A stretch of 64,000 nucleotides of DNA, from positions 75,979 to 139,978 of the forward strand of contig JBAUID010000182.1 in NCBI GenBank assembly GCA_049680625.1, written 5' to 3'. The DNA is from JAUIAI01 sp049680625 (GTDB lineage: Bacteria > Pseudomonadota > Gammaproteobacteria > Burkholderiales > Burkholderiaceae_E). This document shows, piece after piece, positions 8,796 to 17,623 of this stretch. The notes under the pieces are model-generated. The model saw only the letters and a list, made by a program, of their open reading frames with translations. It made no database searches and was not told where the DNA came from. Every line of letters begins with the position of its first letter. Position 1 is the stretch's first letter. The translations under genes and the position numbers were made by a program.

Positions 8796-9908
8796 TTAGT
8801 CTCCCTGGGCAAGCCGGATCTTTAATTTCATCACCTCGTCGACCCTTCGAACCCGAACCTCAACCAGGTCGCCGGGCAAATACTTTTCGAGAGCGGCATA
8901 TAAATCGTCAAGGGTCCGAATATCAAACTGGCTAATACCAATAACAACATCACCAACTACTATTCGGCCCTGGGATATTCGCCGAAACGCTCGCAGGCCC
9001 GCTTTGTCAGCCGGCCCCCCTTTGATCATGGAAATAATTGGTACACCGGGAGCCAGCCCCAGCGACTCCAGGAATCTGACCGGTGCGCCTTCGATTCCCA
9101 GAACCGGCCGGATAAAGCGACCGTCATTAATAAGGCGCGGCACGATCCGGTTGACTTCGTCTGCCGGAATTGCAAAACCAATACCAACAGACGCTCCCGA
9201 CGGGCTGAAAATTGCGGTCGTTACCCCGATAAGCAGGCCCCCCGAGTCGAGTAAAGGACCGCCGGAGTTCCCAGGATTAATTGCTGCATCAGACTGGATG
9301 ACGCCACGCAGCGTCCGGTTGTTGTTGCCGGGTATCTCCCGATCCAGCGCACTGACAATGCCGGTTGTCATTGTCTGGTCCAGGCCAAACGGGTTACCGA
9401 TCGCATAGACGCGCTGTCCAACCTGCAAACCGCGGCTCGTTCCCAGTGGAATTGGCTTGAGTTTTTCGGGCGGCGCATCAATACGCAGCACCACCAGGTC
9501 ACGATCCGCAAACTCCCCAACCCGACGGGCCGGCCAGACACTCTGGTCGAACAAGGTGACGGCAACATGGTCTGACTCAGCAACCACATGATAGTTAGTC
9601 ACAATATGGCCAAGCGGATCCCAGACAAAGCCGGTACCCGATCCCCGATGTACTTCGGTGAAGCTCGCCGTAAACGGATTCAGGCCCCGGGTTGCGGTAT
9701 TGATATGAACAACCGACGGTGACAACCGTTTGAACAACTCAACATCACGCTTTTCGTCATTGTGCAGGGCACCTCGGGGGCTTATTTCCCTGGGTTTCGC
9801 TGGATTGGCCGGGGTCACAGGCGCGGCGGCTGATACTGCAGAGGTCAGCAGTGCCAAAACAACCCCGATCAGAGAAACTCTAAGCGGTAGGCAGAAAATT
9901 AGTGACAT
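8796..9908 (-). CDS. DegP/HtrA-like trypsin-type serine protease with one PDZ domain
   Basis: A protein of 370 residues with a signal peptide (about residues 1-28, ending VSAAA), so it acts in the periplasm. The trypsin-like domain carries the triad His in IVTNYHVV, Asp in FADRDLVVLRID and Ser in NPGNSGGPL. One PDZ domain follows (about 265-365: GGPADKAGL, then VGDVVIGISQFDI). Length and single PDZ fit the DegS or plant-Deg1-like branch rather than two-PDZ DegP. The N-terminus looks cleavable, but a membrane anchor is not excluded. It should cut misfolded envelope proteins or act in stress signalling. It has no operon partner. Confidence 0.92.
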   Translation of the reverse strand: MSLIFCLPLRVSLIGVVLALLTSAVSAAAPVTPANPAKPREISPRGALHNDEKRDVELFKRLSPSVVHINTATRGLNPFTASFTEVHRGSGTGFVWDPLGHIVTNYHVVAESDHVAVTLFDQSVWPARRVGEFADRDLVVLRIDAPPEKLKPIPLGTSRGLQVGQRVYAIGNPFGLDQTMTTGIVSALDREIPGNNNRTLRGVIQSDAAINPGNSGGPLLDSGGLLIGVTTAIFSPSGASVGIGFAIPADEVNRIVPRLINDGRFIRPVLGIEGAPVRFLESLGLAPGVPIISMIKGGPADKAGLRAFRRISQGRIVVGDVVIGISQFDIRTLDDLYAALEKYLPGDLVEVRVRRVDEVMKLKIRLAQGD

Positions 9909-10218
9909 GCAAAGACTCCAGGGTTGGTACCGGGGTGGCCCGGGGGGATAACCATATTGTTACGCACCCATATTTTCGGGTCCGAAATTTCTGATCCAAT
10001 GCGGCAAAACAGTAACAAAACTGTCATTGAGATATTCATACGTTAGCCGTTCGTCGCCTGCCTGACAAAAACAGCCAGATTTTCCCTTACAAAGACTCAA
10101 ACTTCTGCCAGAATCCGGCCTCATTGCATCGGGCCCTCCTCTATGCCCGAACTCGCTGATTGCCAATCCCGTTTTGCTACTTCAATTTCGGTGAGTTTCG
10201 TTTAGCTTACCCATTCCA
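9909..10218. other. Divergent intergenic region
   Basis: 310 bases between the protease (leftward) and the MFS gene (rightward), so it holds both promoters. I see no clear inverted repeat or RNA. A 68-codon leftward frame at 9960-10166 has no signal, family match or good ribosome site, and I do not consider it a gene. Confidence 0.4.
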
Positions 10219-11508
10219 ATGGTTCCTGCAGTCGCATCGATTTCTTCCCTGCTTCTTGGCATGGGTATCCTGCTTTCCGGTAACGGTTTACTCGGTCTGT
10301 TAGTTGGCCTGCGCGGTGCCAGCGAAGGCTTTAGTGAATTGATGCTCGGGCTGATTATGTCCGGGTTTTATCTTGGCTACATCATTGGGGCCATGGTGTG
10401 CCCGGCAGTGATACGGCACGTGGGACACATCAGGGCGTTTACAGTCTTCGCAGCCGGCTCTGCGGTCGCTGCACTTGCTTATGGCTTGTTGGTCCACCCG
10501 GTAGCCTGGTGGGCATTCAGAATAATCAGTGGATTACTACTGCTGGGTTTGTACATGGCAATCGAAAGCTGGCTGAGTGAGCGTTCGACAGAACATCGGG
10601 GCGAAATTTTCTCAATTTACGTTGCTATTACTCTGGTAGCACTGGGCTGCGGCCAATACTTATTACTGGTTTACGGCATTAGTGGACTGGCGAGCTTTGC
10701 CCTGGTTGCCGGATTGTTCTGCCTTGGTCTCATACCGGTCGCGTTAACACCGGTTGCTCAGCCAGAACCGATTCGCACCGAGCGGTTGACGATCCGGCGT
10801 TTATACGCGGTCACTCCAGTTGGTGCCGGAGGCGCCCTTTGTTCCGGACTTGTTCTGGGTTCATTCTGGGCCCTGGCCTCAGTTTATGGCCTGAGTCTTG
10901 GGCTGAGCACGGCTGATATTGCCAGCTTCATAGTGGTCGCCATCGCCGGGGGTGCGGTCTTGCAATGGCCGGTCGGCTGGCTTTCAGATCGCTACGACCG
11001 CCGCGCCGTTCTTGTGCTTGTATGCCTGGCCGGTGCCGTGGCTGTTGTCATGATGCTGGGTGGCCTACGCACCGGTTGGGTAGGTCTGCTCATCGCCGCC
11101 TTTGCATTTGGCGGGTTTGCCTTTTCCGTCTATGGACTGGCGGTTGCCCAGACTCACGACCGGTTTCTGAGCCACGAAGCCCTGGAGGCAACCCGAGCCC
11201 TGCTATTACTGCACGGTATTGGCGCATCAATCGGGCCAATTCTTACCGGGGCACTGATGACCCAGGCAGCCGGTGGCTTTGCAATCAGCCTGCTGATCTC
11301 ACTATTAGGCATGGCCGTATTTACCGGTTGGCGAATTCTGATCGATCCGCCGGTTCCGGCACTTGACAGGACGCCGTACACTCCGCTTGATCAGACCTCA
11401 CCCCTGGCGTCAGAACTGGACCCCCGGACGCCAGCGGCAGACAGCAGCCCCGAACTGTCCGAAATTCTGACCCCCGATGTTGCCGACCTGCCCGCCGCCA
11501 CTTCCTGA
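10219..11508 (+). CDS. MFS transporter
   Basis: A protein of 429 residues with about 12 hydrophobic segments in two halves. The loop between helices 2 and 3 (IRHVGHIRAF) and the equivalent in the second half (GWLSDRYDRRAVLV) are the MFS signature A positions. Helix 4-5 has RIISGLLLLGLYMAIESWLSER, which resembles the YcaD-like branch of MFS carriers. The C-terminal ~45 residues are a Pro/Ser/Asp-rich cytosolic tail outside the normal fold. The substrate cannot be read from the sequence. It stands alone, 160 bases before cluster A in the same orientation, and no evidence ties it to that cluster. Confidence 0.85.
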   Translation: MVPAVASISSLLLGMGILLSGNGLLGLLVGLRGASEGFSELMLGLIMSGFYLGYIIGAMVCPAVIRHVGHIRAFTVFAAGSAVAALAYGLLVHPVAWWAFRIISGLLLLGLYMAIESWLSERSTEHRGEIFSIYVAITLVALGCGQYLLLVYGISGLASFALVAGLFCLGLIPVALTPVAQPEPIRTERLTIRRLYAVTPVGAGGALCSGLVLGSFWALASVYGLSLGLSTADIASFIVVAIAGGAVLQWPVGWLSDRYDRRAVLVLVCLAGAVAVVMMLGGLRTGWVGLLIAAFAFGGFAFSVYGLAVAQTHDRFLSHEALEATRALLLLHGIGASIGPILTGALMTQAAGGFAISLLISLLGMAVFTGWRILIDPPVPALDRTPYTPLDQTSPLASELDPRTPAADSSPELSEILTPDVADLPAATS

Positions 11509-11681
11509 GCTTCCCATCGCGTTGCGTCAAAGAGTCAGTTTGGCGCCGGAAGCCGGTATCGGCCGCCGTTAATACCCCATAGATACCGCTAAACGGTTCA
11601 GACCTCAGCCATATACAGCCTGGGCCGATTATTAATGAGCGGATCCTCATTTCGGGGTTTTGCTATGCGCGGTTGGAAAAA

Positions 11682-13478
11682 ATGCCAGTTCGGTCAAGGA
11701 AAACGGAATCAATCAAACAAGCGGGTGATCACTCATCACACCCGTCAACCGCCGTATTGGTGCGCCGCGCTGCAACTGACTTGCCGATCGACAGCGACCT
11801 GACAGCTCCGCAAAAACCCACAATTGAAGCCACCTGGCCACCGGGCACACAGCCGTCGAATATTTTGCTCGCAATGGCAACGCTGGCCATGAGAACCGCA
11901 AAACCGGTTAACCGGCAAGTTCAGCCCGCTCAGGAAACTCAACCGCTGACTATCGTTGGCACCCCCGTTGAGATAGATCGTAATGGCCAGGCGCGTACCG
12001 CATTCGCCATGATTGAGCCAAAACGACGTCATCAGTCGGTTGCTAATGCAAATCACGGTCCTGCTGATGCAAACGCCGCAACGGATCCGCTGGAAGAGTT
12101 CAATCGCTCTCGTACCGCCCTGCGGCTGCTGGCCCAGTTCAATAAACAAAGCAGTTTTGCGGGTGCATGCCTTGCATTTGTCAACGAACTTGCCCGCCTG
12201 ACCGGTGCAAACCGGGTTGCGCTGGGGTTGATTATGGATGGGGCTGCCGTTGTACGAACTGTTTCGGGCAGCACGAGAACAGAGAACAAGACCGCATTGC
12301 TTCGCGACCTGGCTATGGCCATGAACGAAGCAATCGATCAGACCTGCACAATCGTCTACCCGTCCCCTCCCGGCAATTCTGCAAAGGTCACTCTGAATCA
12401 CGGCCGCTTTACGATCCGCCATTCAAGCCCGACCTTGTGCACCATTCCCATTGCAATGAGTGATGAACAGGGCCGCGCTTTGATCGGTGCCATAAGCCTG
12501 GAATTTGGCAATGCCCGTGATTTCGACAAGCGCGCGATACGGTTTACCGAACACATCAGCACACTAATCGGCCGCTCCCTGGACTCCAGGCGGCAGCTTG
12601 ACACACCGGTCACTGGCCGGCTTGCCCGGGCGTTTAGCGGTCGAACCAGGAAACAACTGGCACCCCGCAGCCAGACCAGGAAACTGGTTGCTACAGCTGC
12701 CGCAGCATTGATCCTGATCGTGTTGTTAGTTCCCGTGCCATATCGGGTTTCAGCCGACGCGTGGATCGAGGGCGCGCGCCAGCGAGTTCTGGCCGCCCCG
12801 GTTGACGGTTTTATTAACAAGGTTTATGCCCGCCCGGGGGAATTGGTAAAGGCTGGTGAACCCCTGGTAGATCTGGACGATCGCGAACTAGCAATACAAG
12901 CCAGCAAATGGGCAAGCGAGATTCAGCAGATTCAAAAACAATACGGGAACGCCCTCGCCGCGGAAAGTCAGTCGGCAATATCGATTGAAAAAGCCAGGCT
13001 TTCACAGGCACAAGCCGAGCTCGCTGACGTCAACTCGAAACTCCAACGCCTGCGCATGACGGCACCGTTCGACGGCGTCGTGCTTGATGGTGACTTGAGC
13101 CAGTCGCTTGGTGCTCCGGTTCAACGCGGCCAGACATTAATGTCGCTGGCACCGGCTAATCAATTCCGGGTCATTGTGAACGTCCAGGAAAAAGACATAC
13201 CACGTGTCACGCTCGGCAGTCAGGGTGAATTAATGCTTTCAGCCATCAGCGATCGCAGTTTCGGCATAACCGTAAACCGGATCTCACCAGTTGCTGTTGC
13301 CGCGGGCGACTCGAACATCTTTAAGGTGCAAGCCGACGTCACCACCGACCAGATTGACATACGTCCAGGTCTCAAAGGGGTAGCTAAAATTGACAGCGGT
13401 CGGCGCAGCTTGCTGGCCAGTGCAACGGCCGGGTTCCGGCACTGGCTGCGCATAACACTCTGGAAGTGGCAGTTCTAA
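11682..13478 (+). CDS. GAF-TM-HlyD fusion adaptor (cluster A)
   Basis: About 598 residues from ATG 11682 (an in-frame TTG lies at 11673). A variable N-terminal region of some 130 residues leads into a cytosolic GAF-like domain (about 140-300, with FNRSRTALRLLAQFNKQSSFAGACLAFVNELARLTGANRVALG at its start). One membrane span follows (LVATAAAALILIVLLVPVPY, near 330-350). Then comes an HlyD/AcrA-type adaptor: lipoyl half (GFINKVYARPGELVKAGEPL), coiled coil with AQAELADVNSKL, second lipoyl half (RMTAPFDGVVLDG) and a beta-barrel to the C-terminus. It thus joins a possible small-molecule sensor inside to a periplasmic export tube outside. It is first of five co-directional genes, and the next gene begins at its stop. 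The 45.6-47 kb locus holds a paralogue. Confidence 0.88.
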   Translation: MPVRSRKTESIKQAGDHSSHPSTAVLVRRAATDLPIDSDLTAPQKPTIEATWPPGTQPSNILLAMATLAMRTAKPVNRQVQPAQETQPLTIVGTPVEIDRNGQARTAFAMIEPKRRHQSVANANHGPADANAATDPLEEFNRSRTALRLLAQFNKQSSFAGACLAFVNELARLTGANRVALGLIMDGAAVVRTVSGSTRTENKTALLRDLAMAMNEAIDQTCTIVYPSPPGNSAKVTLNHGRFTIRHSSPTLCTIPIAMSDEQGRALIGAISLEFGNARDFDKRAIRFTEHISTLIGRSLDSRRQLDTPVTGRLARAFSGRTRKQLAPRSQTRKLVATAAAALILIVLLVPVPYRVSADAWIEGARQRVLAAPVDGFINKVYARPGELVKAGEPLVDLDDRELAIQASKWASEIQQIQKQYGNALAAESQSAISIEKARLSQAQAELADVNSKLQRLRMTAPFDGVVLDGDLSQSLGAPVQRGQTLMSLAPANQFRVIVNVQEKDIPRVTLGSQGELMLSAISDRSFGITVNRISPVAVAAGDSNIFKVQADVTTDQIDIRPGLKGVAKIDSGRRSLLASATAGFRHWLRITLWKWQF

Positions 13479-13480
13479 GT

Positions 13481-15613
13481 ATGAATGGGCCACTAAAAAG
13501 CGAACACTGGTATCGCGTTGCCTCGTTAAAGCCGTTCTTAAGAGCGTCTGCCCAGGTTGCCCGGCACACATACCGTGATCAGATCTGGTACATGCTTCGC
13601 GACCCCGTGAGTGGTGAATGCCAACGGATTAATCAGGTCGCCTACGATCTCGTGAAACACCTTGACGGCCGACGCACGCTGGACGAGATCTACCAGAACC
13701 TGTTGATCGAACTAAGCGACACGGCCCCTGGCCAACAGGAAGTGATTTCTGCCATTTCTCAGCTGGCCGAATCCAACTTGTTGCAGACAGACCAGCCAAC
13801 AGACCTTCGAGTTCTGCAAAGACTGGCAAACACACGGCGACATCGGATACTGAAATCAAAAATTAATCCATTGTCATTCCAGATTGGCGTTTTGGACCCA
13901 ACCCGACTTCTGGACTTCCTGGAACCGCTGGGGCGGATACTTTTCAATCAATGGGTCTCATTTCTCTGGATAGCTCTGATCACCCTGGGTATCGCAACCG
14001 GACTAAGCCACTCCGATCAAATTGCCTACACCTTGTCGAACACCAACAGCAACCAACGGTTCCTTTTGTTGATTTGGATTGCCTACCCGGCGCTTAAACT
14101 GTTACACGAGATAGCGCACGGCCTGGCCGTAAAAAAATACGGCGGTGACGTTTCAGAAATGGGGATTCGGCTACTTGTTCTGATGCCGGTTCCCTACGTC
14201 GACGCATCAGCATCGACATTATTTGCCAGCAAGTACGAGCGTGCCGTGGTTGGCGCTGCCGGTATCGTCACCGAGCTGGCAATTGCAGCAGTTGCGACTA
14301 TTTTATGGTCGGTAATGGAATCCGGGTTGACCCGTGACCTAATGCTCGCTGTTATGTTGGTTGGATCAGTCTCGACCCTGCTGTTTAACGGCAATCCGTT
14401 GATGAAATTTGACGGCTACTACGTTTTCTCTGATCTGCTTGAGCTGCCCAATCTTGCGGAACGTTCAAAGCGCTTGTTTGTTGATTCGATCAAGGAGATG
14501 TTCCTCAGCTCAGACAAGCGACCACACCAATCAACAGCATCAGGCGAGGCGCCTTGGTTAATCGGATATGCACTGGCAAGTTGGACCTACCGACTGTTCG
14601 TCATGACAGCAATTGCGACTTTTGTTGCCAGTTACAGCCTGACCGCGTCCAGTCTCGTGCTGATGATCGCTTTCTGGTCGCTATTTCTGTCCCCGGCGAT
14701 CAGCGCAACAGAGTTTCTTCTGGCCTCACCGCAACTGAACGGCAGACGTGCTCTGGGTCTGACTGCATCGTTTGCAATGTGCGCAATTATTTTGCTGGTG
14801 ATTCTGATGCCCGCCCCATCAAGCACAATCGCAACCGGAATCGTATGGCTGCCTGATAATGCCAAGATCAGACCTCAGGTTGAAGGCAGCGTCGAATCGA
14901 TACTGCTACGTGACGGTGAGCGAGTCAAACAAGGTCAACCCGTACTGTCCCTTGCAAATCCTGACCTCATTCTTCGCGCAGATCAATTAACCCTGGAGCT
15001 TGCCGCACTGCGCACGGAGCAAGTTCACTACCTGAACACGGGGTCGGGAAAAGCCAGCCTGCTTCAGGATCAGATCTCACAGAAAACCAAAGAACTCAGC
15101 GATGCCACGAGCAAGAAGACAGCACTTAACGTTAAAGCTCCCGCTGCAGGAGTCTTTGTTCTTCCGGCTGCGGATGACTTAAACGGTGCCTGGATCGCTG
15201 CCGGTGAAGTTGTGGGCTATGTTCTCAAGTCTGACACCACTTCGGTTCGTGTCGCACTACCCAATGAGTATGGCAACAAAGTAAATGCCCAAACTCAAAA
15301 TATCTCAGTCGTATTCTCTGATGAGCCTGATAAAAACTATGCGGGTGAGATTGTCAGCCGTGAACCGGTTAGTACGTTCCAAATTCCCGCTCCGGCATTG
15401 TCCATCCAACATGGTGGACCAATTATCGCTGACCCCGATGATCCAACACTTAGCCTCGAACCGACATTCATTTTTGACATTCGCGTCAGGGACCGGCGCC
15501 TGGATCGTCCGGGAGTGCGCGCATTTGTCCGTTTTGACCATCCGCGCGAAGCCCTGGCTGCGCAGGCGGCAAGTGCAGTCCGGCGTCTGTTTCTCAGGCA
15601 ATTTGCATCATGA
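13481..15613 (+). CDS. PqqD-like/M50 site-2 protease/HlyD fusion (cluster A)
   Basis: About 710 residues. The N-terminal 100 form a PqqD-like winged-helix domain (YMLRDPVSGECQRINQVAYD, then LDGRRTLDEIY). A polytopic M50 zinc metalloprotease domain follows, with HEIAH near residue 209 and the third-ligand motif NPLMKFDGYY near 310. After further membrane spans (to about 445) there is a biotinyl-lipoyl/HlyD-like periplasmic part (VEGSVESILLRDGERVKQGQPVLSL, then NVKAPAAGVFVL). This order is known from peptide-maturation and export proteins such as the YydH type. The start may instead be GTG 13466. It overlaps the SecA-like gene by ATGA at 15610. Possible roles are cleaving or guiding a substrate across the inner membrane. 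A paralogue lies at 43401-45563. Confidence 0.88.
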   Translation: MNGPLKSEHWYRVASLKPFLRASAQVARHTYRDQIWYMLRDPVSGECQRINQVAYDLVKHLDGRRTLDEIYQNLLIELSDTAPGQQEVISAISQLAESNLLQTDQPTDLRVLQRLANTRRHRILKSKINPLSFQIGVLDPTRLLDFLEPLGRILFNQWVSFLWIALITLGIATGLSHSDQIAYTLSNTNSNQRFLLLIWIAYPALKLLHEIAHGLAVKKYGGDVSEMGIRLLVLMPVPYVDASASTLFASKYERAVVGAAGIVTELAIAAVATILWSVMESGLTRDLMLAVMLVGSVSTLLFNGNPLMKFDGYYVFSDLLELPNLAERSKRLFVDSIKEMFLSSDKRPHQSTASGEAPWLIGYALASWTYRLFVMTAIATFVASYSLTASSLVLMIAFWSLFLSPAISATEFLLASPQLNGRRALGLTASFAMCAIILLVILMPAPSSTIATGIVWLPDNAKIRPQVEGSVESILLRDGERVKQGQPVLSLANPDLILRADQLTLELAALRTEQVHYLNTGSGKASLLQDQISQKTKELSDATSKKTALNVKAPAAGVFVLPAADDLNGAWIAAGEVVGYVLKSDTTSVRVALPNEYGNKVNAQTQNISVVFSDEPDKNYAGEIVSREPVSTFQIPAPALSIQHGGPIIADPDDPTLSLEPTFIFDIRVRDRRLDRPGVRAFVRFDHPREALAAQAASAVRRLFLRQFAS

Positions 15614-17622
15614 GTATCACAAACATGTCTCCGTTTCCTGGGCTGGCCTGGGGGCCATACCCCCAGCGAATATCAGAAATCACCGTCTCCAGCGGAAGAC
15701 GCAAATTTGATCGATTCTGCCGCCGGATTGCCAGCCGTGGCGCTTTGGTGGCCGAAGGATTTTCCGCCGGGGCACGCGCAGCAATCGCCAGAAACATCAT
15801 TGTCGGTGCCGCTGAGCTGGAACGACTATCAGACAAACAACTCTTTAAGAATATTTCTGCATATAAGCAAGAGCTCGCCGTCAACGGCCTAACCCAGACC
15901 AATGTTGATCGTGGTTTGACACTAATGTCCGACTTATGCCGCCGCACCTTGGGCCAAACCCCCTACTTCACTCAGATAGCGGCGTGTCGCATTTTGCTGT
16001 CAAATCGACTGGCAGAAATGGCAACCGGCGAGGGAAAGACACTGGCCTGTGGGATTAGCGCAGCGATAGCGGCAATGGCAGGCATCCCGGTTCACGTTTT
16101 GACGGCTAATGATTACCTCGTACAACGCGATCTGAGCATGATGAAACCGTTGTTTGACACCCTTGGATTAAGCAGTGCATGCATTTTGCAAGGGCAACAA
16201 TCCGATACTCGGCAGCAGAATTACCGTTGTGATGTGGTCTTTTCGACAGCCAAAGAGCTAGTGTTCGATTATCTTCGCGACCGCATTACCCTGGAAATGA
16301 ACGACGCTGAAACCGACTGGCAAATCGATGAACTGAGCGGCCAGGCATCGGACAAACTCCTGATGCGCGGACTTTGTATGGCAATAGTCGACGAGGCTGA
16401 CAGCATATTACTTGACGAAGCCTGCACCCCGTTGATTTTGTCACGTCAGCTAGACCAGAAAATCCAGGATGAACTATTTAAAACGCTGTTCGCTCACACC
16501 AAACAGATGTGGGTCGGCCGTGATTTTGTTTTGAAAGCCGAGTACAAAAAGGCACTTCTTACTGAAGCCGGCAGACAAAAACTGTCACAACTCGTCGCCG
16601 CCCAGGCTGAATCAACAACCCAGCACCCGAGAGAATTGGTCAGCCTGGCACAAGCAGCGTTGGCAGCCATACACTTGTTCCACCGTGATAGAGACTATCT
16701 GGTGGCTAACGATTCGATTGAGCAGATTGATGTCAATAGTGGGCGGGTAGCCACTGGCCGGGTTTGGTCGGGTGGGCTTCAGCAAATGATCGAAATAAAA
16801 GAGGGACTGCAATTGACCCCCTCGACTGAAACTATCGCCCAAATCACTTATCAACAGTTCTTTGTCCGATACCTGCGCCTGTGCGGCTTAAGCGGTACTC
16901 TTGCAGAAGCCCAGGGAGAATTAGCAGCCGTCTACGCGTTGACTATCGAGAACGTGCCATTACGAACAGCATCGCGGCGTAAAAGCCGCTCGAACCGCAT
17001 CTTCACCAGCAGCGAAGAAAAATGGGATGCAGTTGTCCAAACGACACAGGACGCTCACCGAACCGGCAGGCCAGTGCTGATCGGAACAGATTCCGTCGAG
17101 CAATCAAAGCTCATTAGCACGCATCTAACAAAGAGAAAACTAAGGCATCAGCTTCTCGATGCCGCGAATCACCAAACTGAAGCCGAAGTAATTGCCAATG
17201 CCGGTCAGCCCGGAGCGATCACAGTGGCGACCAATATGGCCGGACGCGGCACTGATATCGCACTGAACAAATCGGTATGCGACCTGGGTGGATTGTTGCT
17301 CATTGCCTGCCATTTCAACGATGAGCGTCGAACTGACCGGCAACTTTTCGGGCGCACTGCGCGCCAGGGGCAACCCGGCGAGGTGGTTCGTATTGCATCG
17401 TTAGACACTTCATTACCAGCTGCAGTCCGAATGCCACTCAACAAATTGCTCAATTTGAGCAGCAATCGAATATTCAAATATTTTGCAACTGCAATCGCCC
17501 ACGCATGCCTTCAAATTCGACAACTATCCACCGAAAGTCGGCAACGAAGAATTCGAATCCAACTTCTGGAGGCGGGCATTGCTCGCGACCGGATTTTTGC
17601 ATCATCAGGTATAGGGGAATAG
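15610..17622 (+). CDS. Short SecA-like translocase ATPase (cluster A)
   Basis: A 670-residue SecA homologue. Visible motifs: Walker A ATGEGKT (138-144), LTANDYLVQRD, DEAD box DEADSILLDEACTPL (261-274), the crosslinking-domain region in between and after, LCGLSGT (425-430), ATNMAGRGTDI (540-550) and the arginine-finger motif RRTDRQLFGRTARQG (573-587). The ATPase core is therefore intact. Only about 70 residues follow the second nucleotide-binding domain, against about 280 in E. coli SecA: the full helical scaffold/two-helix finger, wing domain and Cys-rich zinc tail are missing. It is coupled by ATGA to the M50 fusion, and the next adaptor starts 2 bases after its stop. It is likely a dedicated motor, not the housekeeping SecA. 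Confidence 0.9.
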   Translation: MSITNMSPFPGLAWGPYPQRISEITVSSGRRKFDRFCRRIASRGALVAEGFSAGARAAIARNIIVGAAELERLSDKQLFKNISAYKQELAVNGLTQTNVDRGLTLMSDLCRRTLGQTPYFTQIAACRILLSNRLAEMATGEGKTLACGISAAIAAMAGIPVHVLTANDYLVQRDLSMMKPLFDTLGLSSACILQGQQSDTRQQNYRCDVVFSTAKELVFDYLRDRITLEMNDAETDWQIDELSGQASDKLLMRGLCMAIVDEADSILLDEACTPLILSRQLDQKIQDELFKTLFAHTKQMWVGRDFVLKAEYKKALLTEAGRQKLSQLVAAQAESTTQHPRELVSLAQAALAAIHLFHRDRDYLVANDSIEQIDVNSGRVATGRVWSGGLQQMIEIKEGLQLTPSTETIAQITYQQFFVRYLRLCGLSGTLAEAQGELAAVYALTIENVPLRTASRRKSRSNRIFTSSEEKWDAVVQTTQDAHRTGRPVLIGTDSVEQSKLISTHLTKRKLRHQLLDAANHQTEAEVIANAGQPGAITVATNMAGRGTDIALNKSVCDLGGLLLIACHFNDERRTDRQLFGRTARQGQPGEVVRIASLDTSLPAAVRMPLNKLLNLSSNRIFKYFATAIAHACLQIRQLSTESRQRRIRIQLLEAGIARDRIFASSGIGE

Positions 17623-17623
17623 C

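Noticed and set aside
9960..10166. Leftward 68-codon frame between the protease and MFS genes
   Set aside because: It has no ribosome site, no recognisable family and a composition unlike its neighbours.
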